This document shows positions 34,189-42,987 of a DNA stretch of 64,000 nucleotides, one piece after another. Origin of the DNA: RBG-16-66-20 sp040752005 (GTDB lineage: Bacteria > Pseudomonadota > Gammaproteobacteria > Burkholderiales > SG8-39). The stretch lies in assembly GCA_040752005.1 (NCBI GenBank), contig JBFMFX010000009.1, positions 62,001 to 126,000 on the forward strand. The letters are read 5' to 3'. The notes beneath the pieces are model-generated. The model was not told the DNA's origin. It saw nothing but the letters and a program-made list of their open reading frames with translations, and searched no databases. A program made the position numbers and the translations under genes. How positions within the stretch are numbered: position 1 is the first letter of the stretch; each line of letters begins with the position of its first letter.

Positions 34189-36422
34189 GGATTCGTGCCC
34201 CCGATCACCCTCAGCCGCTGCGCGCTCAGGCGCTGCAGCTTCTGCCGCTGCCGGATGCGCGCCGCCTCCATCAGCATGCGTCCCGCCCAGCGGAACACGT
34301 TGTGCTCGCGCACGGTACGGCGCATGAGGCGCATGCGCTCGCGCCGCTCCGGGCGCGGCATGCGCAGCGCCTGGCCCAGCGCGCGCGCCGTGCCGTCCAC
34401 GTCGAAGGGGTTGACGATCAGGGCCTCGACCAGCTCGCGCGAGGCGCCGGCGAAGGCCGAGAGCACCAGCACGCCGTCGTCGTCGTCGCGCGCGGCGATG
34501 AACTCCTTGGCGACCAGGTTCATGCCGTCGTGCAGGCTGTTGACGACGCAGAAGTCGCAGGCGCGATACAGCGTGTAGACCTGCTCGGGGCTCCAGTGCT
34601 CGCCGACGAGGATCACCGGCCGGTAGCCGGGCGCGCCGAAGCGCCGGTTGACGCGATCGATCGCCTCCGCGGTCGCGCGCTGCAGTTCCCGGTACACCGG
34701 CAGCTTGCTGCGCGAGGGCGCGGCGACCTGGACGAACACCAGCCGGCCGCGCCACTGCGGCTCGGCCTCGAGCAGGCGCTCGAGCGCCAGGATGCGGTCC
34801 ACGATGCCCTTGGTGTAGTCCCAGCGCTCGACGCCGGCGCCCAGCCGCACGTCCGGTTGCAGTCCGAAGCGCTCGAGCATGCGGCGCCGGCATTCCGGCA
34901 CCGGCGGCAGCGCGGCGAGCCATTGCGGCGGCCATTCGATCGAGATCGGGTAGGGCGCGACCTGGCACAGGTGCTCGCCGGTGGTGACGCTCGAGTGCTC
35001 GCGGTCAATGTGGCTCTCGATGTAGCGGTCCACCGTGGCGAGGAAGTTCAGGCAGTGGTATCGGGTGTGAAAGCCGAGGATGTCCGCCTGCAGCATGGAC
35101 TGCAGCAGCTCGTTGCGCCACGGGCAGATGCCGAAGGTTTCCGGATTCGGCCACGGGATGTGCCAGAACAGCGCCACGGTGGCCTGCGGCAGGCGCTCGC
35201 GCAACAGCCCGGGCAGCAGCGCGAAGTGATAGTCCTGCACCAGCACCACCGGGCGTTCGCCGCGCGCCTCTTTGGCCACCGCCTCGGCGAAGCGCTCGTT
35301 CACGGCGCAGTAGTGCGCCCAGTCCGCGCTGCGAAAGCTCGGCCGTACGTAGGCGAGGTGGCACAGCGGCCACAGCCCCTCGTTCGCGAAACCGTAGTAG
35401 TAGCCCTGCTCCTCGGCCTCGGTCAGCCACACGCGCCGCAGCGCATAGCTCGGGTTGTGCGGCGGCACGCGGACGCGGTCGTCGGCGTCCACCACCTCGC
35501 GGTCGGCCTCGCCGCTGCCGTGCGCCACCCAGACCCCGTTGCAGGCGCGCACCACCGGTTCGAGCGCGGTCACCATCCCGCTTGCGGGGTATTGCGCCAC
35601 GATGCGCTCGCCGACGCGCCGGTGGATCCAGGGCTCGCGGTTCGACACCACGATGAGCTGCGCGTTCTCCAGGTGCCCCTTGACGACCTGCTGCAGCGCC
35701 TCGGCGCTCCAGTTCTCGCGAAAGTCCGCTTCCAGCCGCTGCGTGGTCTCGATCTCGCGCAGCACCTGCCGCACCTGCGAGAGCACGACGTGCGCCGGAT
35801 GCGTCGCCTCGCTGCCGGAGAAGCCGAGCCTGCGGATATCGCGCACCAGCGCCACCACCCAGCCGCGCAGCACCACCCAGGCGACGAGCACGCACAGCAG
35901 CAGCACCACCGCGCCCGAGACGCTGAGGAAGGCGACCAGGTGATCGCGGGCGCGCGACTGGCGGCGGTCAATGAAGCCGAGGTCGTGCACGATCGCGACG
36001 CTGTAGCCCTCGGCGGCGAACTTCTCCATCGGGAAGCGCGCGACATGCAGCAGCCCCTGCGCCCCCTGCACGAGCTCGGAGTTCGGCGCGCGCGGCGCGG
36101 CGTCCGGGCAGGCCACCTCTTTCGGCGCGCCGTCGGAGCGATGCAGGAGTTTCGCCTCTGGCGCGCACACCAGCACCGCCACCAGGCGCCGGTCGGTGGT
36201 GATGCGCGCGAGGTAGCGCCGTACCTGCACCGCCGAGCGCTTCTCGAGCAGCGGCGCGAGCCCTTCCTCGATGGTGTTGAAGACGAGCTGCGCGCGCATC
36301 TCGACGTCGGCCTGGAACCATTCGGTGAGCACGCGCTCGGCGAACGGCACCGCGAACCACGTCGCCGCCCCGAGCGCGAGAACGAGCGGCACGCCGAATT
36401 TCCACAGCACGTTCTTGAGCAT
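34185..36422 (-). CDS. otsA: Membrane-anchored trehalose-6-phosphate synthase
   Basis: The 745-residue protein is far longer than ordinary OtsA (about 470). Residues 1-250 form a receptor-like module: a membrane segment at 9-27, a periplasmic region of about 135 residues and a second membrane segment at 163-187, followed by a helical linker. From about residue 253 a GT20 synthase domain follows, with LIVVSNREP, VLVQDYHFALLPGLLRERLP, FWHIPWPNPE, GFHTRYHCLNFL, ERWDYTKGI, NSLHDGMNLVAKEF and VLSAFAGASREL. It joins UDP- or ADP-glucose to glucose 6-phosphate. The start at 36422 is the ATG just before the first membrane segment. The receptor-like half suggests control by an external signal such as osmolarity. 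Confidence 0.92.
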   Translation of the reverse strand: MLKNVLWKFGVPLVLALGAATWFAVPFAERVLTEWFQADVEMRAQLVFNTIEEGLAPLLEKRSAVQVRRYLARITTDRRLVAVLVCAPEAKLLHRSDGAPKEVACPDAAPRAPNSELVQGAQGLLHVARFPMEKFAAEGYSVAIVHDLGFIDRRQSRARDHLVAFLSVSGAVVLLLCVLVAWVVLRGWVVALVRDIRRLGFSGSEATHPAHVVLSQVRQVLREIETTQRLEADFRENWSAEALQQVVKGHLENAQLIVVSNREPWIHRRVGERIVAQYPASGMVTALEPVVRACNGVWVAHGSGEADREVVDADDRVRVPPHNPSYALRRVWLTEAEEQGYYYGFANEGLWPLCHLAYVRPSFRSADWAHYCAVNERFAEAVAKEARGERPVVLVQDYHFALLPGLLRERLPQATVALFWHIPWPNPETFGICPWRNELLQSMLQADILGFHTRYHCLNFLATVDRYIESHIDREHSSVTTGEHLCQVAPYPISIEWPPQWLAALPPVPECRRRMLERFGLQPDVRLGAGVERWDYTKGIVDRILALERLLEAEPQWRGRLVFVQVAAPSRSKLPVYRELQRATAEAIDRVNRRFGAPGYRPVILVGEHWSPEQVYTLYRACDFCVVNSLHDGMNLVAKEFIAARDDDDGVLVLSAFAGASRELVEALIVNPFDVDGTARALGQALRMPRPERRERMRLMRRTVREHNVFRWAGRMLMEAARIRQRQKLQRLSAQRLRVIGGTNP

Positions 36423-36477
36423 GACGGCCTCCGAACCGCGCGCGCGAGGAGCTACCGTAGCACGGCGCGCAGGCGAG

Positions 36478-37134
36478 TCAAGCGCCGCCGCCTCGGCCGC
36501 GCTCGGCGTCGCGATCCGCCGCGAGCGCAAAGCGCACCAGCTCGGCGACGTTGCGCACGCCGAGCTTGGCCATGATGCGCGTCTTGTGCACCTCCACCGT
36601 GCGCGGGCTGATGCCGAGCGAGCGCGCGATCTCCTTGGCGTGCAGGCCGAGCGCCGCCTTCTCCAGCACCTCGCGCTCGCGCGGGGTGAGCGCGGCCAGG
36701 CGCTCGGCCTCGGCGCGGCGCAGCGCGTCGTGCCGCAGCCGCTCGGCATCGCGCGCGAGCGCCGCCTCGACCGCCGCGCGCAGCTGTTCCTCGCTGAACG
36801 GCTTTTCGATGAAGTCCACCGCCTCGGCGAGAAACGCGCGCCGCGCGGTGGCGACGTCGCCGTGCGCGGTGATGAACACGAACGGCAGGCGGCTGCCGCG
36901 CCGGCGCAGCTCGGCCTGCAGCTCGACCCCGGACAGTCCCGGCAGGCGCAGATCGGTGAGCACGCAGCCGCTCAGGTCCTCGCGCCAGGCGGCGAGGAAC
37001 GACTCGGCGTCGGCGAACAGCGCGGTGCGGTAGCCCGCGAGTCCGAGCATCAGCGCGATCGAGTCGCGCACCGAGGCGTCGTCCTCGACGATGTACACCG
37101 TCGGCGCGGCGCAGGAGCCGGGCGGTTCGCGCAT
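36478..37134 (-). CDS. FixJ/LuxR-type response regulator
   Basis: The 218-residue protein has an N-terminal receiver domain with an acidic pair in YIVEDDASV, the phosphoacceptor in VLTDLRLPGLSG (about residue 60), FITAHGD and the lysine in IEKPFSEEQ. A C-terminal LuxR-type helix-turn-helix follows: LTPREREVLEKAALGLHAKE, then LGISPRTVEVHKTRI. It is encoded 3 bases downstream of the sensor kinase gene, so the two form a two-component system. Likely targets include the divergent promoter region at 38719-38840. Confidence 0.92.
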   Translation of the reverse strand: MREPPGSCAAPTVYIVEDDASVRDSIALMLGLAGYRTALFADAESFLAAWREDLSGCVLTDLRLPGLSGVELQAELRRRGSRLPFVFITAHGDVATARRAFLAEAVDFIEKPFSEEQLRAAVEAALARDAERLRHDALRRAEAERLAALTPREREVLEKAALGLHAKEIARSLGISPRTVEVHKTRIMAKLGVRNVAELVRFALAADRDAERGRGGGA

Positions 37135-37137
37135 CGT

Positions 37138-38718
37138 TCAGTCCTCGGGACCGGCGCAGGGCAGCGTCAGGTGAAACTCGCCGTGCCTGGCGACCAGGGC
37201 CTCGAGCGCGCCGCCATGCGCCTCGGCGATCGCGCGGCCGATGGCGAGGCCAAGGCCCATGCCGCTCGGCTTTGCGGAGCGGAACGGCTCGAACAGCGCA
37301 TCGCCCGAGGCGGGCGGCACGCCCGGGCCGCTGTCGGAGACGACGAAGCGCACCTCGCCGAGGCCGTGGCGGCGCGCCGCGACCGCGATCCGGCCGGGCT
37401 GCGCGCCGATCGCCTCGACCGCGTTGGCGAGCAGGTTGCGCAGCACCAGCTCGATCTGCAGCCGGTCCACGTAGAGCGCGTCGAGCCCCGGCTCGGCCGC
37501 GACCTCGAGCGCGATCGGGCGCGCGCCGATGAGCTGCGCGCCGATGCGGCGCGCCGCCTGCAGCAGCTCCTCGACCGGCACGCGCTCCAGGCGCGTCGTG
37601 CCCTCGCGAAAGAGGTCGCGCAGCCGCCGCACCACGTCGGCGGCGCGCTGCGCCTCGGCGAGCATCTTGGCGATCACTTCCCCAAGGCGCGGATCGCCCG
37701 CGGCCGCCGCCATCAGCCGCTGCGCCGCCTGCCCGTAGTTGGCGAGCGCGGTGAGCGGCTGGTTGACCTCGTGCGCGATCGCGCCCGCCATCTCGCCGGC
37801 GGCCGCAAGGCGCAGCGTCTGGCGCAGGCTCTCGGCGGCGCGCTCGCGCTCCTCGACCATCATGCCGAGATACAGGCCGGTGAGCGTGAATGCGGCCACC
37901 AGCGCCTGCAGCTCGACCGCCGGCACGCGCGCACCGGAGGCGGTGTTCATGCCGAGCACGACGCCGATCTGCACGACCACCGCGGCGGCCGCGGCGCCGT
38001 GCATGCCGCCGCGCACCGCGATCCAGATGAGGGGGGCGAACAGGAGATAGAAATGGCGCGCGGGGTCCTCGCCGAGCGCGTCGCCGAAGATCAGCGCGAG
38101 CATTGCGGCGAGCACGGCAAGTTGCGCGAGCGTCTCCGGCCGGCGCGCGAGCGCGGCGAGCGCGCGCCGGCGCGCGCCGTCGGCGGCCACCAGAAGCAGC
38201 GGCGCGGTGACCAGAATTCCCACCGTGTCCCCGATCCAGAATCGCAGCCAGAGCTCGCCGAAACCGCCGCGCGGCAGAAGCGGCGTGGCATGCAATAGCC
38301 CGACGAACGCCACGCCGAGCACGGCGCTGCCGGCGGCGATCGCGGCGACGAACAGGGTGAGCTGGCGCACCGTGCGCAGCGCCGGCTCCGGCGGCAGCAG
38401 CATGCGCAGCGCGGCGGCGATCGCGGTGTAGCCGGCCGCGAGCACGACCGTGCTGGCGAGCGCGAGCGCCGCCCCGGCCGGCGCGCCGCGCACGACGAAT
38501 TCCGCGACCGCGATCGCGCCGAGCACCGCCGGCGCGTAGCGCAGCCCGCCGAGCAGCATCCAGACGATCGCCAGCGCCGGCTGCGGATTCCACGGCGTGA
38601 TGTTGAACGGCCCGACCGGCTCGATGTAGCTCGCCCAGTCGAGGGCGATGTAGCCGGGCACGAACACCGCCGTATCGCGCAGATACTGTGCCGCGGTGCG
38701 CATGGCGACAGGGATCAT
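37138..38718 (-). CDS. MASE1-type sensor histidine kinase
   Basis: The 526-residue protein has about eight N-terminal membrane segments (residues 15-290) of the MASE1 type, opening near FNITPWNPQPALAIVWMLLG. A HisKA/HATPase module follows: phosphoacceptor in GAIAHEVNQPLTALANY (near residue 325), NLLANAVEAIG, SDSGPGVPP, and GMGLGLAIGRAIAEAHGG. The kinase signals to the FixJ-like regulator immediately downstream. Two adjacent starts are possible (38718 or 38703). The sensed signal is unknown; the divergent neighbour is a cation/proton antiporter operon. Confidence 0.88.
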   Translation of the reverse strand: MIPVAMRTAAQYLRDTAVFVPGYIALDWASYIEPVGPFNITPWNPQPALAIVWMLLGGLRYAPAVLGAIAVAEFVVRGAPAGAALALASTVVLAAGYTAIAAALRMLLPPEPALRTVRQLTLFVAAIAAGSAVLGVAFVGLLHATPLLPRGGFGELWLRFWIGDTVGILVTAPLLLVAADGARRRALAALARRPETLAQLAVLAAMLALIFGDALGEDPARHFYLLFAPLIWIAVRGGMHGAAAAAVVVQIGVVLGMNTASGARVPAVELQALVAAFTLTGLYLGMMVEERERAAESLRQTLRLAAAGEMAGAIAHEVNQPLTALANYGQAAQRLMAAAAGDPRLGEVIAKMLAEAQRAADVVRRLRDLFREGTTRLERVPVEELLQAARRIGAQLIGARPIALEVAAEPGLDALYVDRLQIELVLRNLLANAVEAIGAQPGRIAVAARRHGLGEVRFVVSDSGPGVPPASGDALFEPFRSAKPSGMGLGLAIGRAIAEAHGGALEALVARHGEFHLTLPCAGPED

Positions 38719-38743
38719 CGTTCGCGCGGCGCGTTCGTGCAAG

Positions 38744-38807
38744 TACGGGAAAGCCCGTAGCCGGAGCGCCGTACGGGCGATCGCGTAAGCGTTTACCGGG
38801 CTTACGC
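38744..38807. promoter_or_regulatory. Cluster of inverted repeats between the two-component and antiporter genes
   Basis: This 64-bp stretch of the divergent intergenic region has two clean dyads. One is TACGGG, AAAG, CCCGTA (38744-38759), with a further TACGGG half-site at 38772-38777. The other is GCGTAAGC, 9 bases, GCTTACGC (38783-38807). They are good candidates for binding sites of the adjacent FixJ-like regulator. Which promoter they serve is not known. Confidence 0.5.
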
Positions 38808-38840
38808 GCCGCCGGCGGCGCGCCCTAAGGTGGCGGCGGC

Positions 38841-39089
38841 ATGCGCACCGAATCGGCTGGCGTCTCCGAGGCGTTCGACCTGTCGCTCTGGCTGGCGTGG
38901 TTCGCGGAACTGGACCGCACCTTCGCCTTTCTGCTGGTGCTGCCGCTGGTGGTCGCCGCGGTCGGCCTGTGGGCCCACTTCCGCGAACGCGACGACGAGC
39001 GCGCGCAATGGCAGGGCGGCGAGATCGAGCGCGCGGCGCCGCAGCGCCCGGAGGCGGCCGACGCCCGCGGCGAAGTGCGCGACAACTAA
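38841..39089 (+). CDS. Small single-pass membrane protein heading the antiporter operon
   Basis: This 82-residue protein has one membrane segment (about residues 28-46) and a charged, glutamate/arginine-rich C-terminal tail. I do not recognise a family. It starts at an ATG after an AAGGTGG stretch and ends 10 bases before mrpE. It is therefore probably the first gene of the antiporter operon, possibly an accessory subunit. Confidence 0.6.
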   Translation: MRTESAGVSEAFDLSLWLAWFAELDRTFAFLLVLPLVVAAVGLWAHFRERDDERAQWQGGEIERAAPQRPEAADARGEVRDN

Positions 39090-39099
39090 GGCCATCCGG

Positions 39100-39582
39100 A
39101 TGCGGTACCTGCACCCCGCAGCACTCGCCGGCACGCTGTACGCGTTCTGGCTGCTGATGTCGGGCATCACCACGCCGTTTCTCGTCTCCGCCGGCCTTGC
39201 CTGCGCGATCGGCGTGGCGGCGCTCGCGCGCCGCATGGAGGTCGCCGACCGCGAGGGCCATCCGATCCACCTGGTGCCGGCGGCGCTCGGCTACTGGCCG
39301 TGGCTGGCGCTGCAGATCGCCAAGTCGGGATTCACGGTGGCCCGCATCGTGCTCGATCCCAAGCTGCCGGTGAGCCCGGTGATGGTTCGCTTCCGCCCGC
39401 TTCAGGAAACCACGCTCGGGCTGGCGACGCACGCCAACTCGATCACGCTCACGCCGGGCACGATCACGGTCGAGGCGCGCCACGGCGAGTTCCTGGTGCA
39501 CGCGCTCACGCGCGAGGCCGCCGCCGGGCTCGCCGGCGGCGAGATGGACCGGCGCGTGCGCCGCTTCGAGGCAGGCGGCTGA
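39100..39582 (+). CDS. mrpE: Cation/proton antiporter subunit E
   Basis: The 160-residue protein is MrpE/PhaE-like: two N-terminal membrane segments (FWLLMSGITTPFLVSAGLAC), then YWPWLALQIAKSGFTVARIVLDP and the conserved ANSITLTPGTITVE. It is a membrane subunit of the multi-gene Mrp-type Na+(K+)/H+ antiporter. The ATG at 39100 fits the family start. It ends in a TGATG overlap with mrpF. Confidence 0.9.
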   Translation: MRYLHPAALAGTLYAFWLLMSGITTPFLVSAGLACAIGVAALARRMEVADREGHPIHLVPAALGYWPWLALQIAKSGFTVARIVLDPKLPVSPVMVRFRPLQETTLGLATHANSITLTPGTITVEARHGEFLVHALTREAAAGLAGGEMDRRVRRFEAGG

Positions 39583-39860
39583 TGCTCGCGGTGACCGTCG
39601 TGGCGTTGCTCGCAACCGTCGCGCTCGCGCTCGCGCGCGCGCTCGCGGGGCCGACGGTGTTCGACCGGCTGCTGGCGGCCAATACGCTCGGCACGGTCGC
39701 GGTGCTGCTGCTCGCGGCGATCGGATTTCTCTCCGGCCGGCCGGACTTCCTCGATCTCGCGATCGTCTACGGCCTGCTCAACATCGTCGGCACCGTCGCG
39801 GTGCTCAAGTTCTTCAGCCGCGGCGACCTCGGCGATCCCGGCGAGGAGGCGCCGCGGTGA
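39582..39860 (+). CDS. mrpF: Cation/proton antiporter subunit F
   Basis: The 92-residue, three-segment membrane protein matches MrpF/PhaF: RALAGPTVFDRLLAANTLGT, then FLDLAIVYGLLNIVGTVAVLKF. It starts in a TGATG overlap with mrpE and ends in a GTGA overlap with mrpG. Confidence 0.9.
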   Translation: MLAVTVVALLATVALALARALAGPTVFDRLLAANTLGTVAVLLLAAIGFLSGRPDFLDLAIVYGLLNIVGTVAVLKFFSRGDLGDPGEEAPR

Positions 39861-40183
39861 GCGCGATCGTGGATCTGGCGAGTGCCGCGCTGCTCGCCGC
39901 CGGCGCGGGCTTGTGCGTCGTCGGCGGCATCGGGTTGCTGAGGATGCCCGAGTTCTACACCCGGCTGCACGCCGCGAGCCTGTGCGACTCGACCGGCGCG
40001 ATGCTGCTGCTTCTCGGACTGCTGCTGCAGGCCGGCTGGTCGCTCGCCGCCGTCAAGCTGGCGGTGATCGGGCTGCTGCTGTTTTTCACCGGCCCGGCCG
40101 CCGCGCACGCGCTGGCGCGCGCCGCGCTCGCCCGGGGGCTCGCGCCGCGGCTGGCCGACGGAGGCGGGTCGTGGAGGCGCTGA
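39857..40183 (+). CDS. mrpG: Cation/proton antiporter subunit G
   Basis: The 108-residue protein matches MrpG/PhaG: a membrane segment, then GLLRMPEFYTRLHAASLCDS and two more hydrophobic segments. The start is a GTG in a GTGA overlap with mrpF. Its last 13 bases overlap the next gene. Confidence 0.9.
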   Translation: MSAIVDLASAALLAAGAGLCVVGGIGLLRMPEFYTRLHAASLCDSTGAMLLLLGLLLQAGWSLAAVKLAVIGLLLFFTGPAAAHALARAALARGLAPRLADGGGSWRR

Positions 40184-40707
40184 TCATCGCGGTGCTGCTC
40201 GCGGCGATGGTGCTGGCGGTGATCGGCATCGCCCTGCAGCGCAACCTGTTCGCCGTGGTGGTGCTCGCCGGCGCCTACAGCTTTCTCATGGCGACGGTGC
40301 TGGTGGCGCTCGACGCTGTGGACGTCGCGATGACCGAGGCCGCCGTCGGCGCCGGCGTATCCACCGTGCTGCTGCTCGGCGCCCTGCGCCTGAGCGGCGC
40401 AACCGAAGCGAAGCCGCTGCGCCGCCCGTGGCTTCCGCTTGCCCTCGCCGCGGGCGTCGGCGCGATGCTGGTGTACGGCACGCTCGGGCTGCCGGCGTTT
40501 TCGGATCCGGAAGCGCCGATCCATACCCATGTGGTGCCGCGCTACCTGACCGAGGGTCCGCGGGAGACCGGCGTTCCGAACGTGGTCACCGCGGTGCTCG
40601 CGAGCTACCGCGGCTACGACACGCTCGGCGAGACGGTGGTCGTCTTCACCGCCGGCGTCGGGGTGATCGCATTGATGCGCCGCCGGCGCAAAAGGGGGCC
40701 GCGGTGA
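40171..40707 (+). CDS. DUF4040/MbhD-MbhE-like antiporter subunit
   Basis: The 178-residue protein starts with a GTG inside the end of mrpG. The N-terminal 80 residues match DUF4040 (MbhD, the C-terminal part of MrpA): ALQRNLFAVVVLAGAYSFLM, then VDVAMTEAAVGAGVSTVLLL. The rest (NVVTAVLASYRGYDTLGETVVVF) is MbhE/MrpB-like. In ordinary Mrp antiporters these segments are the tail of the large MrpA; here they are a separate protein. Confidence 0.85.
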   Translation: MEALIIAVLLAAMVLAVIGIALQRNLFAVVVLAGAYSFLMATVLVALDAVDVAMTEAAVGAGVSTVLLLGALRLSGATEAKPLRRPWLPLALAAGVGAMLVYGTLGLPAFSDPEAPIHTHVVPRYLTEGPRETGVPNVVTAVLASYRGYDTLGETVVVFTAGVGVIALMRRRRKRGPR

Positions 40708-41132
40708 GGAACGATCTGGTGTTGCGCGTGCTCGCCAAGCTTCTCATCCCGTTCATGCTGATGTTCGCGCTCTACGTGCAGTTTCACGGCGACTACGGCC
40801 CCGGGGGAGGCTTTCAGGCGGGCGTGATCGCCGCCGCGGCGATCGTCTTCTACGCGCTCATCTACGGGCTTGCCGCCGCGCAGCGCCTGGTGCCCGAGCG
40901 CCTCGCCGAGGCGCTGCTCGCCGCCGGCGTCTTTCTCTACTGCGCGGTCGGCATCGCCGGCCTCGCGCTCGGCGGCAACTACCTCGATTATTTCGTGCTG
41001 GGCAGCGACCCGGTCGCCGGCCAGCACCGCGGCATCTTCTGGGTCGAGGCGGGGGTGGGGGCCACCGTCGCCGGCACGATGCTCAAGCTTTTCTACATGT
41101 TCGCCGCGCGCGGCCGGGAGGCGGGCTCGTGA
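40704..41132 (+). CDS. mrpB: Cation/proton antiporter subunit B
   Basis: The 142-residue protein matches the MnhB/MrpB domain: LLIPFMLMFALYVQFHGDYG, then GGGFQAGVIAAAAIVFYALI and a C-terminal GIFWVEAGVGATVAGTMLKLF. It has four membrane segments. It starts with a GTG overlapping the preceding stop and ends overlapping mrpC. Confidence 0.9.
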   Translation: MRNDLVLRVLAKLLIPFMLMFALYVQFHGDYGPGGGFQAGVIAAAAIVFYALIYGLAAAQRLVPERLAEALLAAGVFLYCAVGIAGLALGGNYLDYFVLGSDPVAGQHRGIFWVEAGVGATVAGTMLKLFYMFAARGREAGS

Positions 41133-41506
41133 GCGCCGCGGCTTCGCACTTCAGCTACTGGGCGACGATCGCGCTGCTGATCGGCGGCCTGTACATCCTG
41201 ATCGCGCGCGGCAACCTGTTCAAGAAGCTGATCGGCCTGGCGATCATGCAGACCTCGGTGTACCTGCTCTACATCGCGCCCGGGAAACTCATCGGCGGCA
41301 CCGCGCCGATCGTCGCCGAAGGCTACGCCACCTACTCCAATCCCCTGCCGCACGTGCTGATCCTCACCGCGATCGTGGTCGGCGTCGCCACCCTCGCCCT
41401 CGGCCTGGCGATCGTGGTGCGCATCCGCGAAGCCTACGGCACGGTCGAGGAAGACGAAGTCCTGAAGCTCGACCGCGCCGACGCGCCGCAACGCCCGGAG
41501 CGCTGA
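41129..41506 (+). CDS. mrpC: Cation/proton antiporter subunit C (NuoK-like)
   Basis: The 125-residue protein is MrpC, homologous to NuoK of complex I. It has three membrane segments, with RGNLFKKLIGLAIMQTSVYL and a later NPLPHVLILTAIVVGVATLA. It starts with a GTG overlap and ends in a TGATG overlap with mrpD. Confidence 0.92.
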   Translation: MSAAASHFSYWATIALLIGGLYILIARGNLFKKLIGLAIMQTSVYLLYIAPGKLIGGTAPIVAEGYATYSNPLPHVLILTAIVVGVATLALGLAIVVRIREAYGTVEEDEVLKLDRADAPQRPER

Positions 41507-42987
41507 TGCGCGAGCATCTGCCGGCGCTGCAGGTCGTCCTGCCGCTCGTCGCGGCGCCGCTCATCGTGCTCGCGCGCTCGCCGCGCTTCGCCTGGCTCGC
41601 GGCGACCGCGGCGAGCTACGGCGCGCTGGTGGCCGCGGTGCTGCTCGCCGCCGAGGTGGCTGCGGGCGGCACGGTCTCCTACGCCATCGGCAGCTGGCCG
41701 CCGCCCTGGGGAATCGAGTACCGCGTGGACCCGCTCTCGGCGTTCGTGCTGGTGCTGGTCGCGCTCACGGCGTCGCTCGTCGCCCCGTACGCCGAGCGCT
41801 CGATCGGTGCCGAGATCGCCGCCGACCGGCGCTACCTCGCCTACGCGATGTATTGCCTGTGTCTTGCGGGGCTGCTCGGCATGGTGGCGACCGGGGATGC
41901 CTTCAACCTGTTCGTGTTCCTGGAGATCGCCTCGCTTGCGACCTACGTGCTGATCGCCCTCGGGCCGCAGCGCAGGGCGCTCCTCGCCGCGTACCAGTAC
42001 ATGCTGATGGGCACCGTCGGCGCGACCTTCTACGTGATCGGAGTGGGGTTGCTGTACCTGATGACCGGTACGCTCAACCTCGCCGACATGGCCGAGCGGC
42101 TGCACGATGTGCAGGAGCTGCGCCCGGTGCTCGCCGCGCTCGCCTTCATCACCGTCGGCATGGGCCTGAAGCTCGCGCTCTTTCCGCTGCACCAGTGGCT
42201 GCCGAACGCCTACGCGTGCGCGCCCTCGATGGTGTCGGCGTTCCTCGCCGCCACCGCGACCAAGGTGTCGGTGTACGTGCTGCTGCGCTACTACTACACG
42301 GTGTTCGACCCGTGGGCCCTGTTCGAGCGGCTGCCGACCGGCGAGGTGCTGATCGCGCTCTCGGTGGCGGCGATGCTGGTCGCCTCGCTCGTCGCGGTGT
42401 ACGAGCCGGACGTGAAGCGCCTGTTCGCCTGGTCGAGCGTGGCGCAGATCGGCTACATCACGCTCGGCATCGGCCTGGACAACCAGGCGGGCCTCACCGC
42501 CGCGCTCGCGCACCTGCTCAATCACGGCATCGCCAAGGGCGCGATCTTCGTGCTGCTCGGCGGCGTCGCGCTGCGCGCGGGCGCCGGCGCGCTCGGCGTG
42601 GCGGACCTCGCCGGGCTCGCGGCGCGCATGCCGCTCACCGCCCTCGGCCTGGCGATCGCGGGCCTGTCGCTCATCGGCGTGCCGGGCACCGCCGGCTTCG
42701 TCACCAAGTGGTACCTGGTGCTCGGGGCGCTGGAGCGCGGCCTGTGGTGGCTGGTCGCGGTCGTCGTCGCGAGTTCGCTGCTCGCGGCGATCTACGTCTG
42801 GCGCGTGGTCGAGGCGGCGTATCTACGGCCGGCGCCGGCGGGCGCCGGCCGGGGCGAGGCGCCCGCCCCGATGCTTGCCGCGGCGATGGCGATGGCCGCG
42901 CTGTGCGTCTATTTCGGCTTCGAGACCTCGTTCAACGTCGGGGCCGCGCGCGAGGCGGCCGACTTCCTCACCCGGGGGTTGCGGTGA
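41506..42987 (+). CDS. mrpD: Cation/proton antiporter subunit D (NuoM/N-like)
   Basis: The 493-residue protein has about 14 membrane segments and is a proton-channel-type subunit related to NuoL/M/N. Key parts are DAFNLFVFLEIASLATYVL with the conserved glutamate, GLKLALFPLHQWLPNAY with the conserved lysine, and WSSVAQIGYITLGI. This is the first of three such subunits in the operon. It starts in a TGATG overlap with mrpC and is coupled to the next gene by GTGA. Confidence 0.92.
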   Translation: MREHLPALQVVLPLVAAPLIVLARSPRFAWLAATAASYGALVAAVLLAAEVAAGGTVSYAIGSWPPPWGIEYRVDPLSAFVLVLVALTASLVAPYAERSIGAEIAADRRYLAYAMYCLCLAGLLGMVATGDAFNLFVFLEIASLATYVLIALGPQRRALLAAYQYMLMGTVGATFYVIGVGLLYLMTGTLNLADMAERLHDVQELRPVLAALAFITVGMGLKLALFPLHQWLPNAYACAPSMVSAFLAATATKVSVYVLLRYYYTVFDPWALFERLPTGEVLIALSVAAMLVASLVAVYEPDVKRLFAWSSVAQIGYITLGIGLDNQAGLTAALAHLLNHGIAKGAIFVLLGGVALRAGAGALGVADLAGLAARMPLTALGLAIAGLSLIGVPGTAGFVTKWYLVLGALERGLWWLVAVVVASSLLAAIYVWRVVEAAYLRPAPAGAGRGEAPAPMLAAAMAMAALCVYFGFETSFNVGAAREAADFLTRGLR

